Origin: Cellvibrio sp. 79
GTDB lineage: Bacteria; Pseudomonadota; Gammaproteobacteria; Pseudomonadales; Cellvibrionaceae
Direction of reading: 5' to 3'
Assembly: GCA_003056245.1 (NCBI GenBank)
Contig: MVDH01000002.1
Span: forward strand, 297,786 to 361,785
DNA: 64,000 nt
The translations under genes were made by a program, and so were the position numbers. The notes below the pieces were generated by a model. The model worked only from the letters and a program-made list of their open reading frames with translations. It had not been told where the DNA came from and searched no databases. Of this stretch, positions 9,889 through 18,655 are shown in pieces (position 1 is the stretch's first letter; each line of letters starts with the position of its first letter).

Positions 9889-12800
9889 TTAAACATCTTC
9901 CAGAACCACTAGTGTTTGTCCTGCCTGAACGCGAGCTCCGTCATTTTTAAGTAAATGAGTAACTTTTCCCGCACAAGGTGCGCTGATGTTGATTTCCATT
10001 TTCATGGATTCAAGAATAAGCAGCACTTCACCGGCTTTAACTTCCTGTCCGATTTTCACTTGTGTTTGCCACACGCTACCGGAGACTGAACTGTCCACAC
10101 AAATCGCGTTTTCAGGAAGTTGGGTTTCAGTTTCGCTTTCTATAACCTCTTCCTGTTCATAATTGAACTGGCCATTAGCGTGCCAGCGCGCAAGCTCTTC
10201 ATCGAAAGCTTGTTCGCGTTGTACGGTAAATTTATCAATATCGGCTTTATAAGAATCGATAAAGCTTTCATATTTGCTCAAACTGAAATGGCTTTCTTCG
10301 ATTTTTATGTCGTAGCGACCTAAAGGGAAATCGCGGCGAATTTTTTGCAGCTCCGCTGCGCTGACTTCATAAAAATGAATTTGGTCAAAGAAATTTAATA
10401 ACCACGGTTGTTTGAAGGCTTTGGTTTGGCGATAGCGATTCCACATTTGCAACGTGCGACCAACAAATTGGTAACCGCCGGGGCCTTCCATACCATATAC
10501 ACACAAATAGGAGCCGCCGATTCCAACCGAGTTTTCCGCCGTCCAGGTGCGCGCTGGATTATATTTTGTGGTAACCAGACGATGGCGTGGATCAACCGGT
10601 GTAGCTACGGGCGCGCCCAGGTACACATCACCCAACCCCATTACCAAATAAGATGCCGAAAATAAAATATCCTTTACTTCCGCTATTGAATCCAGGCCAT
10701 TAATGCGACGAATAAATTCCAGGTTGCTCGGGCACCAGGGCGCGTTGGCGCGTACGGATTGCATATATTTCTGGATGGCGAGCTGGCAAGCTTCGTCATC
10801 CCAACTTAATGGCAGATGCACTATGCGTGATGGAACGCTGAGCTGCGACAGTTGTTTGATCAACGATCTTTCTGCGCGCTCCAGATGCGCGAGTAAATTC
10901 GTTAATGATAATTGCTGGCTGTCATAATGAATTTGTAGTGAGCGAATGCCGGGGGTGAGTTCACGCACACCGGCTAGCGTATTTTTTTCCAGCCATTGCA
11001 TTAATGCATGGGCACGAAAGCGCAATTTAATATCCAGTTCCAATGCGCCATATTCCACCAACAGAAAATGGTCGCCTGCTACACGGTAAACAATATCTTC
11101 CCCAAATTCCTGCGCGGCCAATGTTTTTATAATGGGCGATTGGATATCAATAATTGGATAAGAATGAGAAATCAATTGCAGTTGTTGCAGTGATTGTTTT
11201 TGTGATTTTTCCAACGCAACCGCATCATCAATTGCAACGGGCGTAAAACGAATTTTATCACCCGCACGTACTTGGCCCAATTTCCACAAATCCGCACTGA
11301 TGACAGTTGCAGGACAAACAAATCCACCGAGTGAAGGGCCGTCTGGTCCAAGGATTACTGGCATATCACCGGTGAAATCCACAGTGCCGAAAGCGTAAGC
11401 ATTATCATGAATATTTGAAGGATGCATACCTGCCTCACCACCGGATGAGCGCGCCCATTCTGGTTTGGGGCCAATCAGACGCACACCTGTGCGGCTTGAG
11501 TTGTAATGCACTTCCCAATCAGTAGTAAAGAAAGTTGCAATATCTTTGTCAGTAAAAAAATCCGGCGCACCATGTGGTCCATAAATAACGCGCAACTGCC
11601 ATGTGTTGGTAATTTCGGGTATTAATTCTTCTGGTGTGGAAATAGCAGGAATTTCTTTATTGCATTCTTGCGCGAGTGCAAGCACATCCCCCGCACGTAA
11701 TGCGCGGCCATTGTGGCCGCCAAATTGGCCGAGGGTAAATGTGGATTTAGCGCCGAGATAATCGGGACACTCAATTCCGCCTGCTACACACAAATAAGCG
11801 CGCGCTCCGGTGGTGATTCGCCCCAGTTGCAATTGTTGGCCCGCATTTACCGCAATAATTGTATAGAGCGGAATTGAATTGCCATCCAGTTTTGCATCAA
11901 TACACGCACCGGCAATAATAATTTTTGTGGCGCAACCAAATTTCAACGTCGGACCTTGCAAGGTAATTTCCAAACCCGCGGCCGTTTCATCATTATTTAA
12001 CAGGCGGTTGCCCAAACGGAATGAATAACTATCGAACGGGCCTGAAGTGGGAACACCAACATGCCAATAACCCTGGCGGCCAGGAAAATCCTGGATGGTT
12101 GTTTGGGTCCCACCTTGAATAACATCGATACGATTAGATTTAAATGCAAAACTGTTTAAATAACGCGTAGTCATTGTGCCTTGCAATAATTTCTCATCTT
12201 TCAACAGTGTGCGTAAATAAACCAGATTGGTTTCAATTCCATACAGTTGGGTATTATTTAATGCATTAGTTAACTGTTGTAACGCCGAATTGCGATTCTC
12301 GCCTTTGACAATAATTTTGGCGAGCATCGGGTCAAAAAATGCAGGCACCTCAATTCCGCTTTCGATCCAGTGATCGATCCGTACATTTTCACCGGGTGTT
12401 GGAAATGATACTTTGCTAAGCAGGCCGGCGCAGGGTTGGAAATTCAGTGCAGGATCTTCCGCGTAAACGCGTACTTGAATTGCATGACCTTTGGGGGAAA
12501 GCGTATTGCGCTGGTTGCGAATATCACCCAATTCCCCTGCAGCTTGCTTGAGCATCCATTCAACCAGATCGACACCATAAACTTCTTCGGTTACACCATG
12601 CTCTACTTGCAGGCGGGTGTTCACTTCGAGGAAGTAAAATTTACTTTCCAATGAGTCATAAATAAATTCGACAGTACCGGCATTGCGATAATTTACCGAA
12701 GCCAACAATTGCTCTGCTACCTGTTGCATGGCGATGCGTTGTTCGTTCGGCAAGTTAGGGGCTGGGCATTCTTCTACCACTTTTTGATTGCGTCGTTGGC

Positions 12801-13488
12801 TTGAGCAATCGCGTTCACCGATAGCAACAGCAGTGCCTTTGCCATCGCCAAATACTTGTACTTCAATGTGGCGCGCGGCAGCGATAAATTTCTCCAGGAA
12901 AACACCATCGTCGGCGAAGTTATTTTTCCCGAGGCGTTTTACTGAATCGAATGCGGAAAGTAAGTCCTGTTCACTATTGCATAACTGCATGCCGATACCC
13001 CCGCCACCGGCAGTACTTTTTAGCATCACCGGGTAGCCGATTTGGTTTGCAGCAGCTTTTGCATCGTTAATATCTTTTAACAAATCAGTGCCAGGGCAGA
13101 GTGGAACATTAGCTGCCTGTGCAAGTTCGCGCGCTTTGTGTTTTAAACCGAATGTAAGCATCTGCTCCGCAGTAGGCCCAATAAAAATTACTCCGGCTGC
13201 TTCACACTCGGCGACAAAATTAGCGTTCTCACTTAAAAAACCATAGCCGGGATGTATTGCCTGTGCGCCGGTTTGTTGCGCGATAGCAATAATTTTTTGA
13301 CGATCCAGATACGTTTGTGCTGCGGCACCTTCTCCCAGTGAAAATGTTTCATCGGCGAGGCGTACATGCAATGAATCTATATCGGACTCTGCATAAACGG
13401 CTACGGATTTGATATTGAGTTTTTTTAATGTGCGAATAATGCGGGTGGCAATAGCACCGCGATTGGCAATCAGGACTTTAGTAAACAT
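9889..13488 (-). CDS. Biotin-dependent urea/guanidine carboxylase
   Basis: 1199 residues, full length for the family. The biotin carboxylase half (1 to about 450) has the ATP-grasp glycine loop (STAGGGGIGMQ), ERDCSSQRRNQKVVEE and NTRLQVEHGVTE. It is followed by KipA/AHS2-like (about 455-770) and KipI/AHS1-like (about 790-1000) carboxyltransferase domains, and a C-terminal biotinyl domain with ILESMKMEI, the acceptor being Lys1163. Enzymes of this type carboxylate urea to allophanate. The version under guanidine-I riboswitches is known to prefer guanidine, giving carboxyguanidine. The riboswitch and the two associated genes here argue for guanidine. It is the last gene of the operon; no allophanate hydrolase gene follows. 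Substrate choice is inferred from context, not from residues. Confidence 0.92.
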   Translation of the reverse strand: MFTKVLIANRGAIATRIIRTLKKLNIKSVAVYAESDIDSLHVRLADETFSLGEGAAAQTYLDRQKIIAIAQQTGAQAIHPGYGFLSENANFVAECEAAGVIFIGPTAEQMLTFGLKHKARELAQAANVPLCPGTDLLKDINDAKAAANQIGYPVMLKSTAGGGGIGMQLCNSEQDLLSAFDSVKRLGKNNFADDGVFLEKFIAAARHIEVQVFGDGKGTAVAIGERDCSSQRRNQKVVEECPAPNLPNEQRIAMQQVAEQLLASVNYRNAGTVEFIYDSLESKFYFLEVNTRLQVEHGVTEEVYGVDLVEWMLKQAAGELGDIRNQRNTLSPKGHAIQVRVYAEDPALNFQPCAGLLSKVSFPTPGENVRIDHWIESGIEVPAFFDPMLAKIIVKGENRNSALQQLTNALNNTQLYGIETNLVYLRTLLKDEKLLQGTMTTRYLNSFAFKSNRIDVIQGGTQTTIQDFPGRQGYWHVGVPTSGPFDSYSFRLGNRLLNNDETAAGLEITLQGPTLKFGCATKIIIAGACIDAKLDGNSIPLYTIIAVNAGQQLQLGRITTGARAYLCVAGGIECPDYLGAKSTFTLGQFGGHNGRALRAGDVLALAQECNKEIPAISTPEELIPEITNTWQLRVIYGPHGAPDFFTDKDIATFFTTDWEVHYNSSRTGVRLIGPKPEWARSSGGEAGMHPSNIHDNAYAFGTVDFTGDMPVILGPDGPSLGGFVCPATVISADLWKLGQVRAGDKIRFTPVAIDDAVALEKSQKQSLQQLQLISHSYPIIDIQSPIIKTLAAQEFGEDIVYRVAGDHFLLVEYGALELDIKLRFRAHALMQWLEKNTLAGVRELTPGIRSLQIHYDSQQLSLTNLLAHLERAERSLIKQLSQLSVPSRIVHLPLSWDDEACQLAIQKYMQSVRANAPWCPSNLEFIRRINGLDSIAEVKDILFSASYLVMGLGDVYLGAPVATPVDPRHRLVTTKYNPARTWTAENSVGIGGSYLCVYGMEGPGGYQFVGRTLQMWNRYRQTKAFKQPWLLNFFDQIHFYEVSAAELQKIRRDFPLGRYDIKIEESHFSLSKYESFIDSYKADIDKFTVQREQAFDEELARWHANGQFNYEQEEVIESETETQLPENAICVDSSVSGSVWQTQVKIGQEVKAGEVLLILESMKMEINISAPCAGKVTHLLKNDGARVQAGQTLVVLEDV

Positions 13489-13567
13489 GTTCTGCTCCGG
13501 CGGGTCGTCCCGCTGGTGTTATTTACAACAGTGGCCGTCCACTGAGGAATTATCATAAGTGCGTTAA

Positions 13568-13676
13568 CGTAGGTCGGGGCGGGCCGGGCAGGCGGAGGAA
13601 CGAACCGCAACATTTAATTCGAGATGTTCATGTTGCGGTTCGCAAGCTCAGCCTGCGCGGCCCGCACCAACCTACG
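13568..13676. repeat. 109-bp near-perfect inverted repeat (REP/MITE-like)
   Basis: Two arms of about 46 bp (13568-13613 and 13630-13676) are inverted copies of each other with a few mismatches. Termini are CGTAGGT and CCTACG, inner ends AACCGCAACAT and ATGTTGCGGTT. The whole can fold into one long hairpin. It sits between two genes of one operon. Part-copies of the right arm occur at 35994-36030 and 62801-62829, so it belongs to a dispersed non-coding family. Confidence 0.85.
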
Positions 13677-13694
13677 CCAAGTTCAAAAATAAAA

Positions 13695-14351
13695 TTAATT
13701 CCACACAATCACTTCAATTGGTGTCGGGTTATAGCCATTGCACGGATTATTTAATTGCGGGCAATTGGAAATTAACATCACGATATCCATTTTGGCTTTG
13801 AGCTCAACGTATTTTCCCGGTGCAGAAATTCCATCTTCAAAGGTGAGCCCACCTTGTGGCGTTACCGGTACATTCATAAAAAAATTAATGTTATGCGTGA
13901 TGTCGCGTTTGCTGATGTTGAATTCCGGATGTTCGGCAATAGCGAGCATCCAGCTATCGCGGCAGGCGTGCATACAGCGCTTTTCCAGGCTGTAGCGCAC
14001 GGTGTTGCTTTCTGTGGCACAAGCACCGCCTAATGTGTCGTGGCGGCCGCAAGTATCGGCAACAATTTCCAATAATTCATTATTAATATTGGAGATCAGT
14101 TTTGTGCCAGCACTTAAATATAAATTGCCCTGGGTACGAATGGTGTCCATTGAGCTGTAGCGTTCGCTGGGATCTTTAGCGTTGTAAAATAAAACATCGG
14201 CGGCTTGGTTTCCTTCCAGATCCACAATACGAAACGTTTGCCCCTGTTTTATTTCACCCAGGAAATAATCGCCGGCTTTTACGTTATGGCGAGCGATTGC
14301 AGTTTCAGGATGCAGATTACTTTGAACGAGTGACATTGGTTTTTGCCTCAA
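13695..14351 (-). CDS. Urea-carboxylase-associated protein, DUF1989 family (probable carboxyguanidine deiminase subunit)
   Basis: 218 residues, or 214 if translation starts at the second Met (MSLVQSN). The DUF1989 fold is indicated by [19 protein letters not shown] and the Cys/His cluster [15 protein letters not shown], likely metal ligands. Paralogous to the next upstream gene. In guanidine degraders the two proteins are reported to form a heteromeric carboxyguanidine deiminase (CgdAB) that turns the carboxylase product into allophanate; older annotation calls them UAAP1/UAAP2. I do not assign which subunit is which. It is separated from the carboxylase gene by about 200 bp containing the long inverted repeat. 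Confidence 0.85.
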   Translation of the reverse strand: MRQKPMSLVQSNLHPETAIARHNVKAGDYFLGEIKQGQTFRIVDLEGNQAADVLFYNAKDPSERYSSMDTIRTQGNLYLSAGTKLISNINNELLEIVADTCGRHDTLGGACATESNTVRYSLEKRCMHACRDSWMLAIAEHPEFNISKRDITHNINFFMNVPVTPQGGLTFEDGISAPGKYVELKAKMDIVMLISNCPQLNNPCNGYNPTPIEVIVWN

Positions 14352-14378
14352 TGAGTTTGCATTTACTCTGTGGGATTT

Positions 14379-15113
14379 TTATCTGGCTGCTAAATAATAC
14401 AGTTCATTATTGTGAAAGCCGCGTTGGTTTTCCGGGCGAAAGTTTTTACAGTAATCATCAGCCATAACTGGTGCTGCTTCACCCAATTCAATTAGCACTG
14501 GCTTAAACGGATATTGGGTGGCGGCATTTAATGGGTGCGGGCATGAATGCATAACCACCAGCGTATCCATTTCAAAGCGCAGGGTGACGCTATTGCCAGC
14601 GGATTGATTGTTGGTGTCAAGATTAATATCGCCGTTATCGCCAGCTACAACTTTGCTGAACCAATTAATATTGGAAGCCATATCGGCGCGACCCAAACCG
14701 TATTTGGCAAGTTCTACCAAAAATGCGTCATAACCATTTTGCAACCATTGGTTGCGATCTTTTTGGTAATCGCGCTTTCCCCAGCGTGTTTCAACAATCT
14801 GTGCAGTGCTATTACCGCACACAGTATCGTGCCAGTTGCCCTCGCCATTAACAGAATAATCTTCAACAATAGAAGCGAAGATGCGGCCCATATCGGAATA
14901 CAAACAATTGCCGCGCTGTAATTTAAAAGTGTGCTGGCATTTGAGCGTGTCGGGTGCGTTGTATCGCTCCAATAAATAACGCGGGTTATAAAAGAGCATG
15001 CCGACGTTAGCTCCACCTTCAAGATCCGTTATTTTTAATAAGCTGCCGCGGCGTAATTCCAATGACCAATGGCCGTTGCCAGGAATGGTTGTGGTGTACA
15101 AAATTTTGCTCAT
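14379..15113 (-). CDS. Urea-carboxylase-associated protein, DUF1989 family (probable carboxyguanidine deiminase partner subunit)
   Basis: 244 residues. It shares the DUF1989 motifs with its neighbour (LLKITDLEGGANVGMLFYNP; VCGNSTAQIVE at the place of the partner's Cys/His cluster; SNINWFSKV; MHSCPHPLN). The cluster is less Cys-rich than in the 218-residue protein, suggesting that the two subunits are not equivalent. Together they would deiminate carboxyguanidine to allophanate and ammonia (known for homologues). There are 27 nt between the two genes and 31 nt to the transporter ATPase gene, consistent with one transcript. Confidence 0.84.
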   Translation of the reverse strand: MSKILYTTTIPGNGHWSLELRRGSLLKITDLEGGANVGMLFYNPRYLLERYNAPDTLKCQHTFKLQRGNCLYSDMGRIFASIVEDYSVNGEGNWHDTVCGNSTAQIVETRWGKRDYQKDRNQWLQNGYDAFLVELAKYGLGRADMASNINWFSKVVAGDNGDINLDTNNQSAGNSVTLRFEMDTLVVMHSCPHPLNAATQYPFKPVLIELGEAAPVMADDYCKNFRPENQRGFHNNELYYLAAR

Positions 15114-15144
15114 GGATTTTCTCTCATTAAATAATGATCTTTAA

Positions 15145-15975
15145 TTAAAGATCCTGAGTTTCTTTGGTGATAGTTTGCAATTCAGCAGGTATTTCGTTTT
15201 TACGGCGAGTTACAGGCAAGTCGTACGTGATACTTGCGCCGTAAGCGTTAGGTGCCTGGTTATCACGGCGTAATTTATCGAACACCCATAACCGTGTTCC
15301 GAGATAAAAACCTTCACTTAAATCGTGCGTTACCATAAACACGGTCAATTGATGCTCACGCCAGAGCTGCAAAATTAATTGGTGCATATCTGCACGAATA
15401 CCCGGATCGAGAGCACCGAATGGTTCGTCTAATAATAAAATTCGCGGTTGACGAATGAGCGCTTGGGCAATAGCAAGGCGTTGTTTCATCCCACCGGATA
15501 ATTCGTGCGGATAGCGATTCAATGCGTGAGTTAAACCAACAGATTCAAGCAGTGCCTTGGCTTCTTCAACGACGTTGCGCTTGGCGCTGCCGAATAATTT
15601 CCCCAAAATGGGCGAGTGCTCGAATTCGCGTGCGATAATGACATTTTGCAAAACGGTGAGATGGGGAAATACAGAATATTGCTGGAACACAATGCCGCGT
15701 GATTGATCTGGCTCATCGGGAATAGGTTTTCCTTCAAGGAGCAATTCTCCGGAACTCGGCGATTCCATACCGAGCAACATTTTCAGGAATGTACTTTTAC
15801 CGCAGCCTGAAGTGCCGACCATGGTAATAAATTCCCCAGCATTGACGCTGACGTTCATACGTTCCAGCACTACGTTATCGCCGTACTTTTTCCACAAATT
15901 TTTGGCCTTGATCAAGGGCATAGCTTTGGCTCTTTTTTCGTCGAGAATTTTTTTATCGAAGGGCAAAATAGTCAT
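15145..15975 (-). CDS. ABC transporter ATPase, nitrate/sulfonate/taurine type (guanidine uptake)
   Basis: 276 residues. Walker A is GTSGCGKST, the signature LSGGMKQR, Walker B ILLLDEPFGALD, and the H-loop lies in VTHDLSEG. This is the cytoplasmic ATPase of an SsuB/TauB-like importer and pairs with the permease gene 13 nt upstream and the binding-protein gene. The riboswitch and carboxylase point to guanidine or a guanidino compound as cargo; the sequence alone only shows the nitrate/taurine subfamily. An alternative start is Met19 (MPLIKAKNLW), which is where family homology begins. Confidence 0.92.
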   Translation of the reverse strand: MTILPFDKKILDEKRAKAMPLIKAKNLWKKYGDNVVLERMNVSVNAGEFITMVGTSGCGKSTFLKMLLGMESPSSGELLLEGKPIPDEPDQSRGIVFQQYSVFPHLTVLQNVIIAREFEHSPILGKLFGSAKRNVVEEAKALLESVGLTHALNRYPHELSGGMKQRLAIAQALIRQPRILLLDEPFGALDPGIRADMHQLILQLWREHQLTVFMVTHDLSEGFYLGTRLWVFDKLRRDNQAPNAYGASITYDLPVTRRKNEIPAELQTITKETQDL

Positions 15976-15988
15976 AACTTACTGCTCC

Positions 15989-16807
15989 CTACTTGCTATT
16001 CGGATAATGCCAGGGGAAGCAAATGCGACTGGTTTTGGCCAGTAGCCAATCGACTAAAAACGCGAGCAACGTAATCCAGGCTACGTAAGGCAATATCACA
16101 TCCATCGACATATAACGACGAACTAAAAAAATTCGATAACCCAAACCATCCGTTGAGGCAATTGCTTCAGCTGCAATTAAAAATAACCAGCCAGCACCGA
16201 GTGATAGGCGCACGGCATTAATCAATCGCGGCAACAATTGCGGGATTAGTATGCGTACTACTATTTGCCAGGTAGAAGCGCCCAGGGTTTGCGCTTTTAC
16301 CAATTGTTCCAGTGGAACTTCTTGTGTGCAGCGCTGAATGTCGCGTGCGATGAATGGTGCAACTCCAATGACAATCAACGCAACTTTGGATAATTCCCCT
16401 AAACCAAATACGATAAATAAAACCGGCAGTAAAGCCATGGGGGGTACTAATGAAATAATGGTAAGTAAGGGAGCAATGGGTGAATGAATGGAGGGAATCG
16501 CTCCGGTTAATAAGCCGATGGTGAAACCAATAATTGCGGCGATAAAAATACCCAACGCCAAACGGTAAAGGCTGCTGAATGTATCTTGCCAAAATAAATA
16601 TTCACCACTGCGTTTACTGGGTTCAAACGCGAGTGAATGAATTGCATCACCCATTTGTGCAAAACTCGGGAGTAATTTATCGGTCGCGTTTTCTGCTAGG
16701 CGTGCATCCGACGCTACCAAATAAATAAATATAATGATCACAAACGGCAGAAGCCCCAGTAATAACCGGGTCGGTTTTGACGGGGTTAAATTAATTAATC
16801 GTTTCAT
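15989..16807 (-). CDS. ABC transporter permease (guanidine uptake)
   Basis: 272 residues with about six membrane helices: one N-terminal (LLLGLLPFVIIIFIYLVA), then a BPD_transp_1 core. The EAA-type cytoplasmic loop is readable as EQLVKAQTLGAS before the last helices. An SsuC/TauC-like inner-membrane subunit, working with the ATPase at 15145-15975 and the binding protein at 16891-17967. Confidence 0.9.
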   Translation of the reverse strand: MKRLINLTPSKPTRLLLGLLPFVIIIFIYLVASDARLAENATDKLLPSFAQMGDAIHSLAFEPSKRSGEYLFWQDTFSSLYRLALGIFIAAIIGFTIGLLTGAIPSIHSPIAPLLTIISLVPPMALLPVLFIVFGLGELSKVALIVIGVAPFIARDIQRCTQEVPLEQLVKAQTLGASTWQIVVRILIPQLLPRLINAVRLSLGAGWLFLIAAEAIASTDGLGYRIFLVRRYMSMDVILPYVAWITLLAFLVDWLLAKTSRICFPWHYPNSK

Positions 16808-16890
16808 GTATGTTCTGCTGCTCTGTGGTGTTGCGGGTTCCCGTATAGGAACCCTTTGTTCTTTTTATGATGGTTTGCTGTACAGCGCGC

Positions 16891-17967
16891 TTACAGTTTT
16901 TTATCGGCAGCTAGTTGCATATAAGTGGTATCAAAACGCAGCTTCACATTTTTCTTATCACCATAAACGCCCTTGGGACCTTCAACACCGATAAATTTTG
17001 CATCGGGTGCGCTTTCACCTAATAAACCGTGATCAAACGAAAACTCAGCAACTTTTTGCATGGTTTTTAACAGATCATCGCTATTAACCAGATCAAGTGC
17101 TGATGCAGGGGTGTAAAACATTTTGGTGCTGGCGAGTTGCGCATCGAAACCGGCGAGATCTGTACCCGATGCGGTAGCCATCGCCGTTTTCGCCGTGACT
17201 GCTGCTTTATCGTTCGCACTCATTACACCCATGATTTCGTACCAGGCACCGACCAGTGCTTTACCAAGGGCAGGATTTTTTTTCAGTGTTGCAGTATTCA
17301 CCACCATCAAATCCATAATCTCACCAGGGATTTTTGATGAGTCGAATACTTTTGTACTGTTGGGTTGCGTGAGGATTTCGCTGAGTAGTGGGTTCCAGGT
17401 AGTTACTGCAGTGACATCTTTCGTGCCGTAAACAGCAACCATATCGGCGTCAGAGGTGTTAACGACTTTTACATCCGCTTCTTTCAGGCCAACGGTTTCC
17501 AATCCGCGCGCGAGTAAGTAATGCGATACGCTGAGTTCAACCAGGTTAACGTTTTGGCCTTCGATATCTTTCAGGGATTTGTTTACACCTTTTAATACGA
17601 TGCCGTCGTTACCATTGGAAAAATCCCCAACGATCAATGCCGTGGAATCCACACCACCAGCAGCGGGAATGGTAAGTGCGTCCATATTCGTCATTACACA
17701 ACCATCAAATTGGCCGGCGGTATATTGATTGATGGATTCGATGTAATCGTTGATTTGTACTACTTCGATTTCAATGCCGTATTTCTTTGCCCATTTATCG
17801 ACAATTTTTTGTTCAGCGCCGTAGCCCCATGGCATCCAGCCAACGTAAATAGACCAACAGACTTTAAAGGGTTCGGCAGCGGAGGTAATTGCAGCAGAAA
17901 ATAATAATGTAAGGCTGAGTAATGTTTTGGCGAGGCGGCTTTTGGTGAGAATGGAGCGGTGCAGCAT
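16891..17967 (-). CDS. ABC transporter substrate-binding protein (guanidine uptake)
   Basis: 358 residues with a Sec signal peptide (LLSLTLLFSAAITSAAE, cleavage near residue 30) and an NMT1/TauA-like periplasmic binding fold (WMPWGYGAEQKIVDKWAKKY, FDGCVMTNMDAL). It is the first gene of the guanidine operon: the ATG follows GGAGG by 6 nt and lies about 70 nt after the riboswitch. Proteins of this group beside guanidine-I riboswitches are taken to bind guanidine; that is inference here. Confidence 0.9.
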   Translation of the reverse strand: MLHRSILTKSRLAKTLLSLTLLFSAAITSAAEPFKVCWSIYVGWMPWGYGAEQKIVDKWAKKYGIEIEVVQINDYIESINQYTAGQFDGCVMTNMDALTIPAAGGVDSTALIVGDFSNGNDGIVLKGVNKSLKDIEGQNVNLVELSVSHYLLARGLETVGLKEADVKVVNTSDADMVAVYGTKDVTAVTTWNPLLSEILTQPNSTKVFDSSKIPGEIMDLMVVNTATLKKNPALGKALVGAWYEIMGVMSANDKAAVTAKTAMATASGTDLAGFDAQLASTKMFYTPASALDLVNSDDLLKTMQKVAEFSFDHGLLGESAPDAKFIGVEGPKGVYGDKKNVKLRFDTTYMQLAADKKL

Positions 17968-18034
17968 GAACTACCTCCAACGATAGGGTGACATCGGCGT
18001 TTTTAATGGGAGCACTCTGGCGGTTAGGCCAATC

Positions 18035-18172
18035 ATCTCCCGGGCTTTTATCCCGCCGTGTAACCTCGTTGCTGAAAACCTCCAGGCATTCAGTTGAGGT
18101 CGAAAGCTCTCGGACCAGTCATCACACTTACTATCAATCGATAAATTCGTGTGATCGGAACCCTAGCTCTCT
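18035..18172 (-). promoter_or_regulatory. Guanidine-I (ykkC) riboswitch
   Basis: Read on the minus strand, the leader carries the conserved blocks in order: CTAGGGTTCCG (18166-18156), CTGGTCCGAGAG (18118-18107), ACACGGCGGG (18061-18052) and GGGATAAAAGCCCGGGAGA (18054-18036). These are the hallmark segments of the guanidine-I class, which turns expression on when it binds guanidine. It stands right before the transporter-deiminase-carboxylase operon. After the aptamer a GGGAG/CTCCC stem with an inner TGGC/GCCA stem can form but has no T run, so control may not be by a simple intrinsic terminator. Confidence 0.93.
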
Positions 18173-18655
18173 ATTTACAAATTGTGGTTAACAAATTGTG
18201 TGGAACAGTTTGTCGAATAGCTAAAACCACCCAGAGTGCGGATCAGTTATTACGGGGTTGCTATCGCAATATGGATGCCAATTCAGTAATCCGCTGATTT
18301 TTAAAGAGATTCATAATTCAAAGTGCCGTCTAATAGTATTTTTGTGCACCAGGATTGCGCTTGCATATGGTGCATGGTGGTCTGTTTTGGTGCTTTGGCA
18401 ATAAGGGATGAAATAGCGAATCCGGGTGACAGTAAGTGTAATTTTTATCGACACATCAGGCAGTTACGAAGATATCGTGCTATTTTTAATCAAGTGCGCT
18501 CGCTGCTTTTGAGTGTGGAACTATTTCTCCAAGCTGATAAGATTGGCGCACAGGACAACCTAAATAGACTTACTCACTCTGTCTTGCGGTTTTCGAAGGC
18601 CTTGTTTTCGGATGTGGCAAATGACTGGCTATCTGGACTTTTAGGGCTAAGGAAT
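18173..18655. other. Intergenic region with direct repeat ACAAATTGTG
   Basis: About 480 bp between the riboswitch (minus strand) and the chosen start of DUF1631 copy 2. ACAAATTGTG occurs twice with a 14-bp period (18177-18186 and 18191-18200), at the place expected for the riboswitch-operon promoter. The plus-strand frame of copy 2 is open back to 18323, but that 111-codon stretch has no counterpart in copy 1 and I do not count it as coding. Confidence 0.5.

Noticed and set aside
18323..18655. 111-codon 5' extension of DUF1631 copy 2
   Set aside because: No matching part in copy 1, odd composition with several Cys and Trp, and family similarity starts near 18656-18690.
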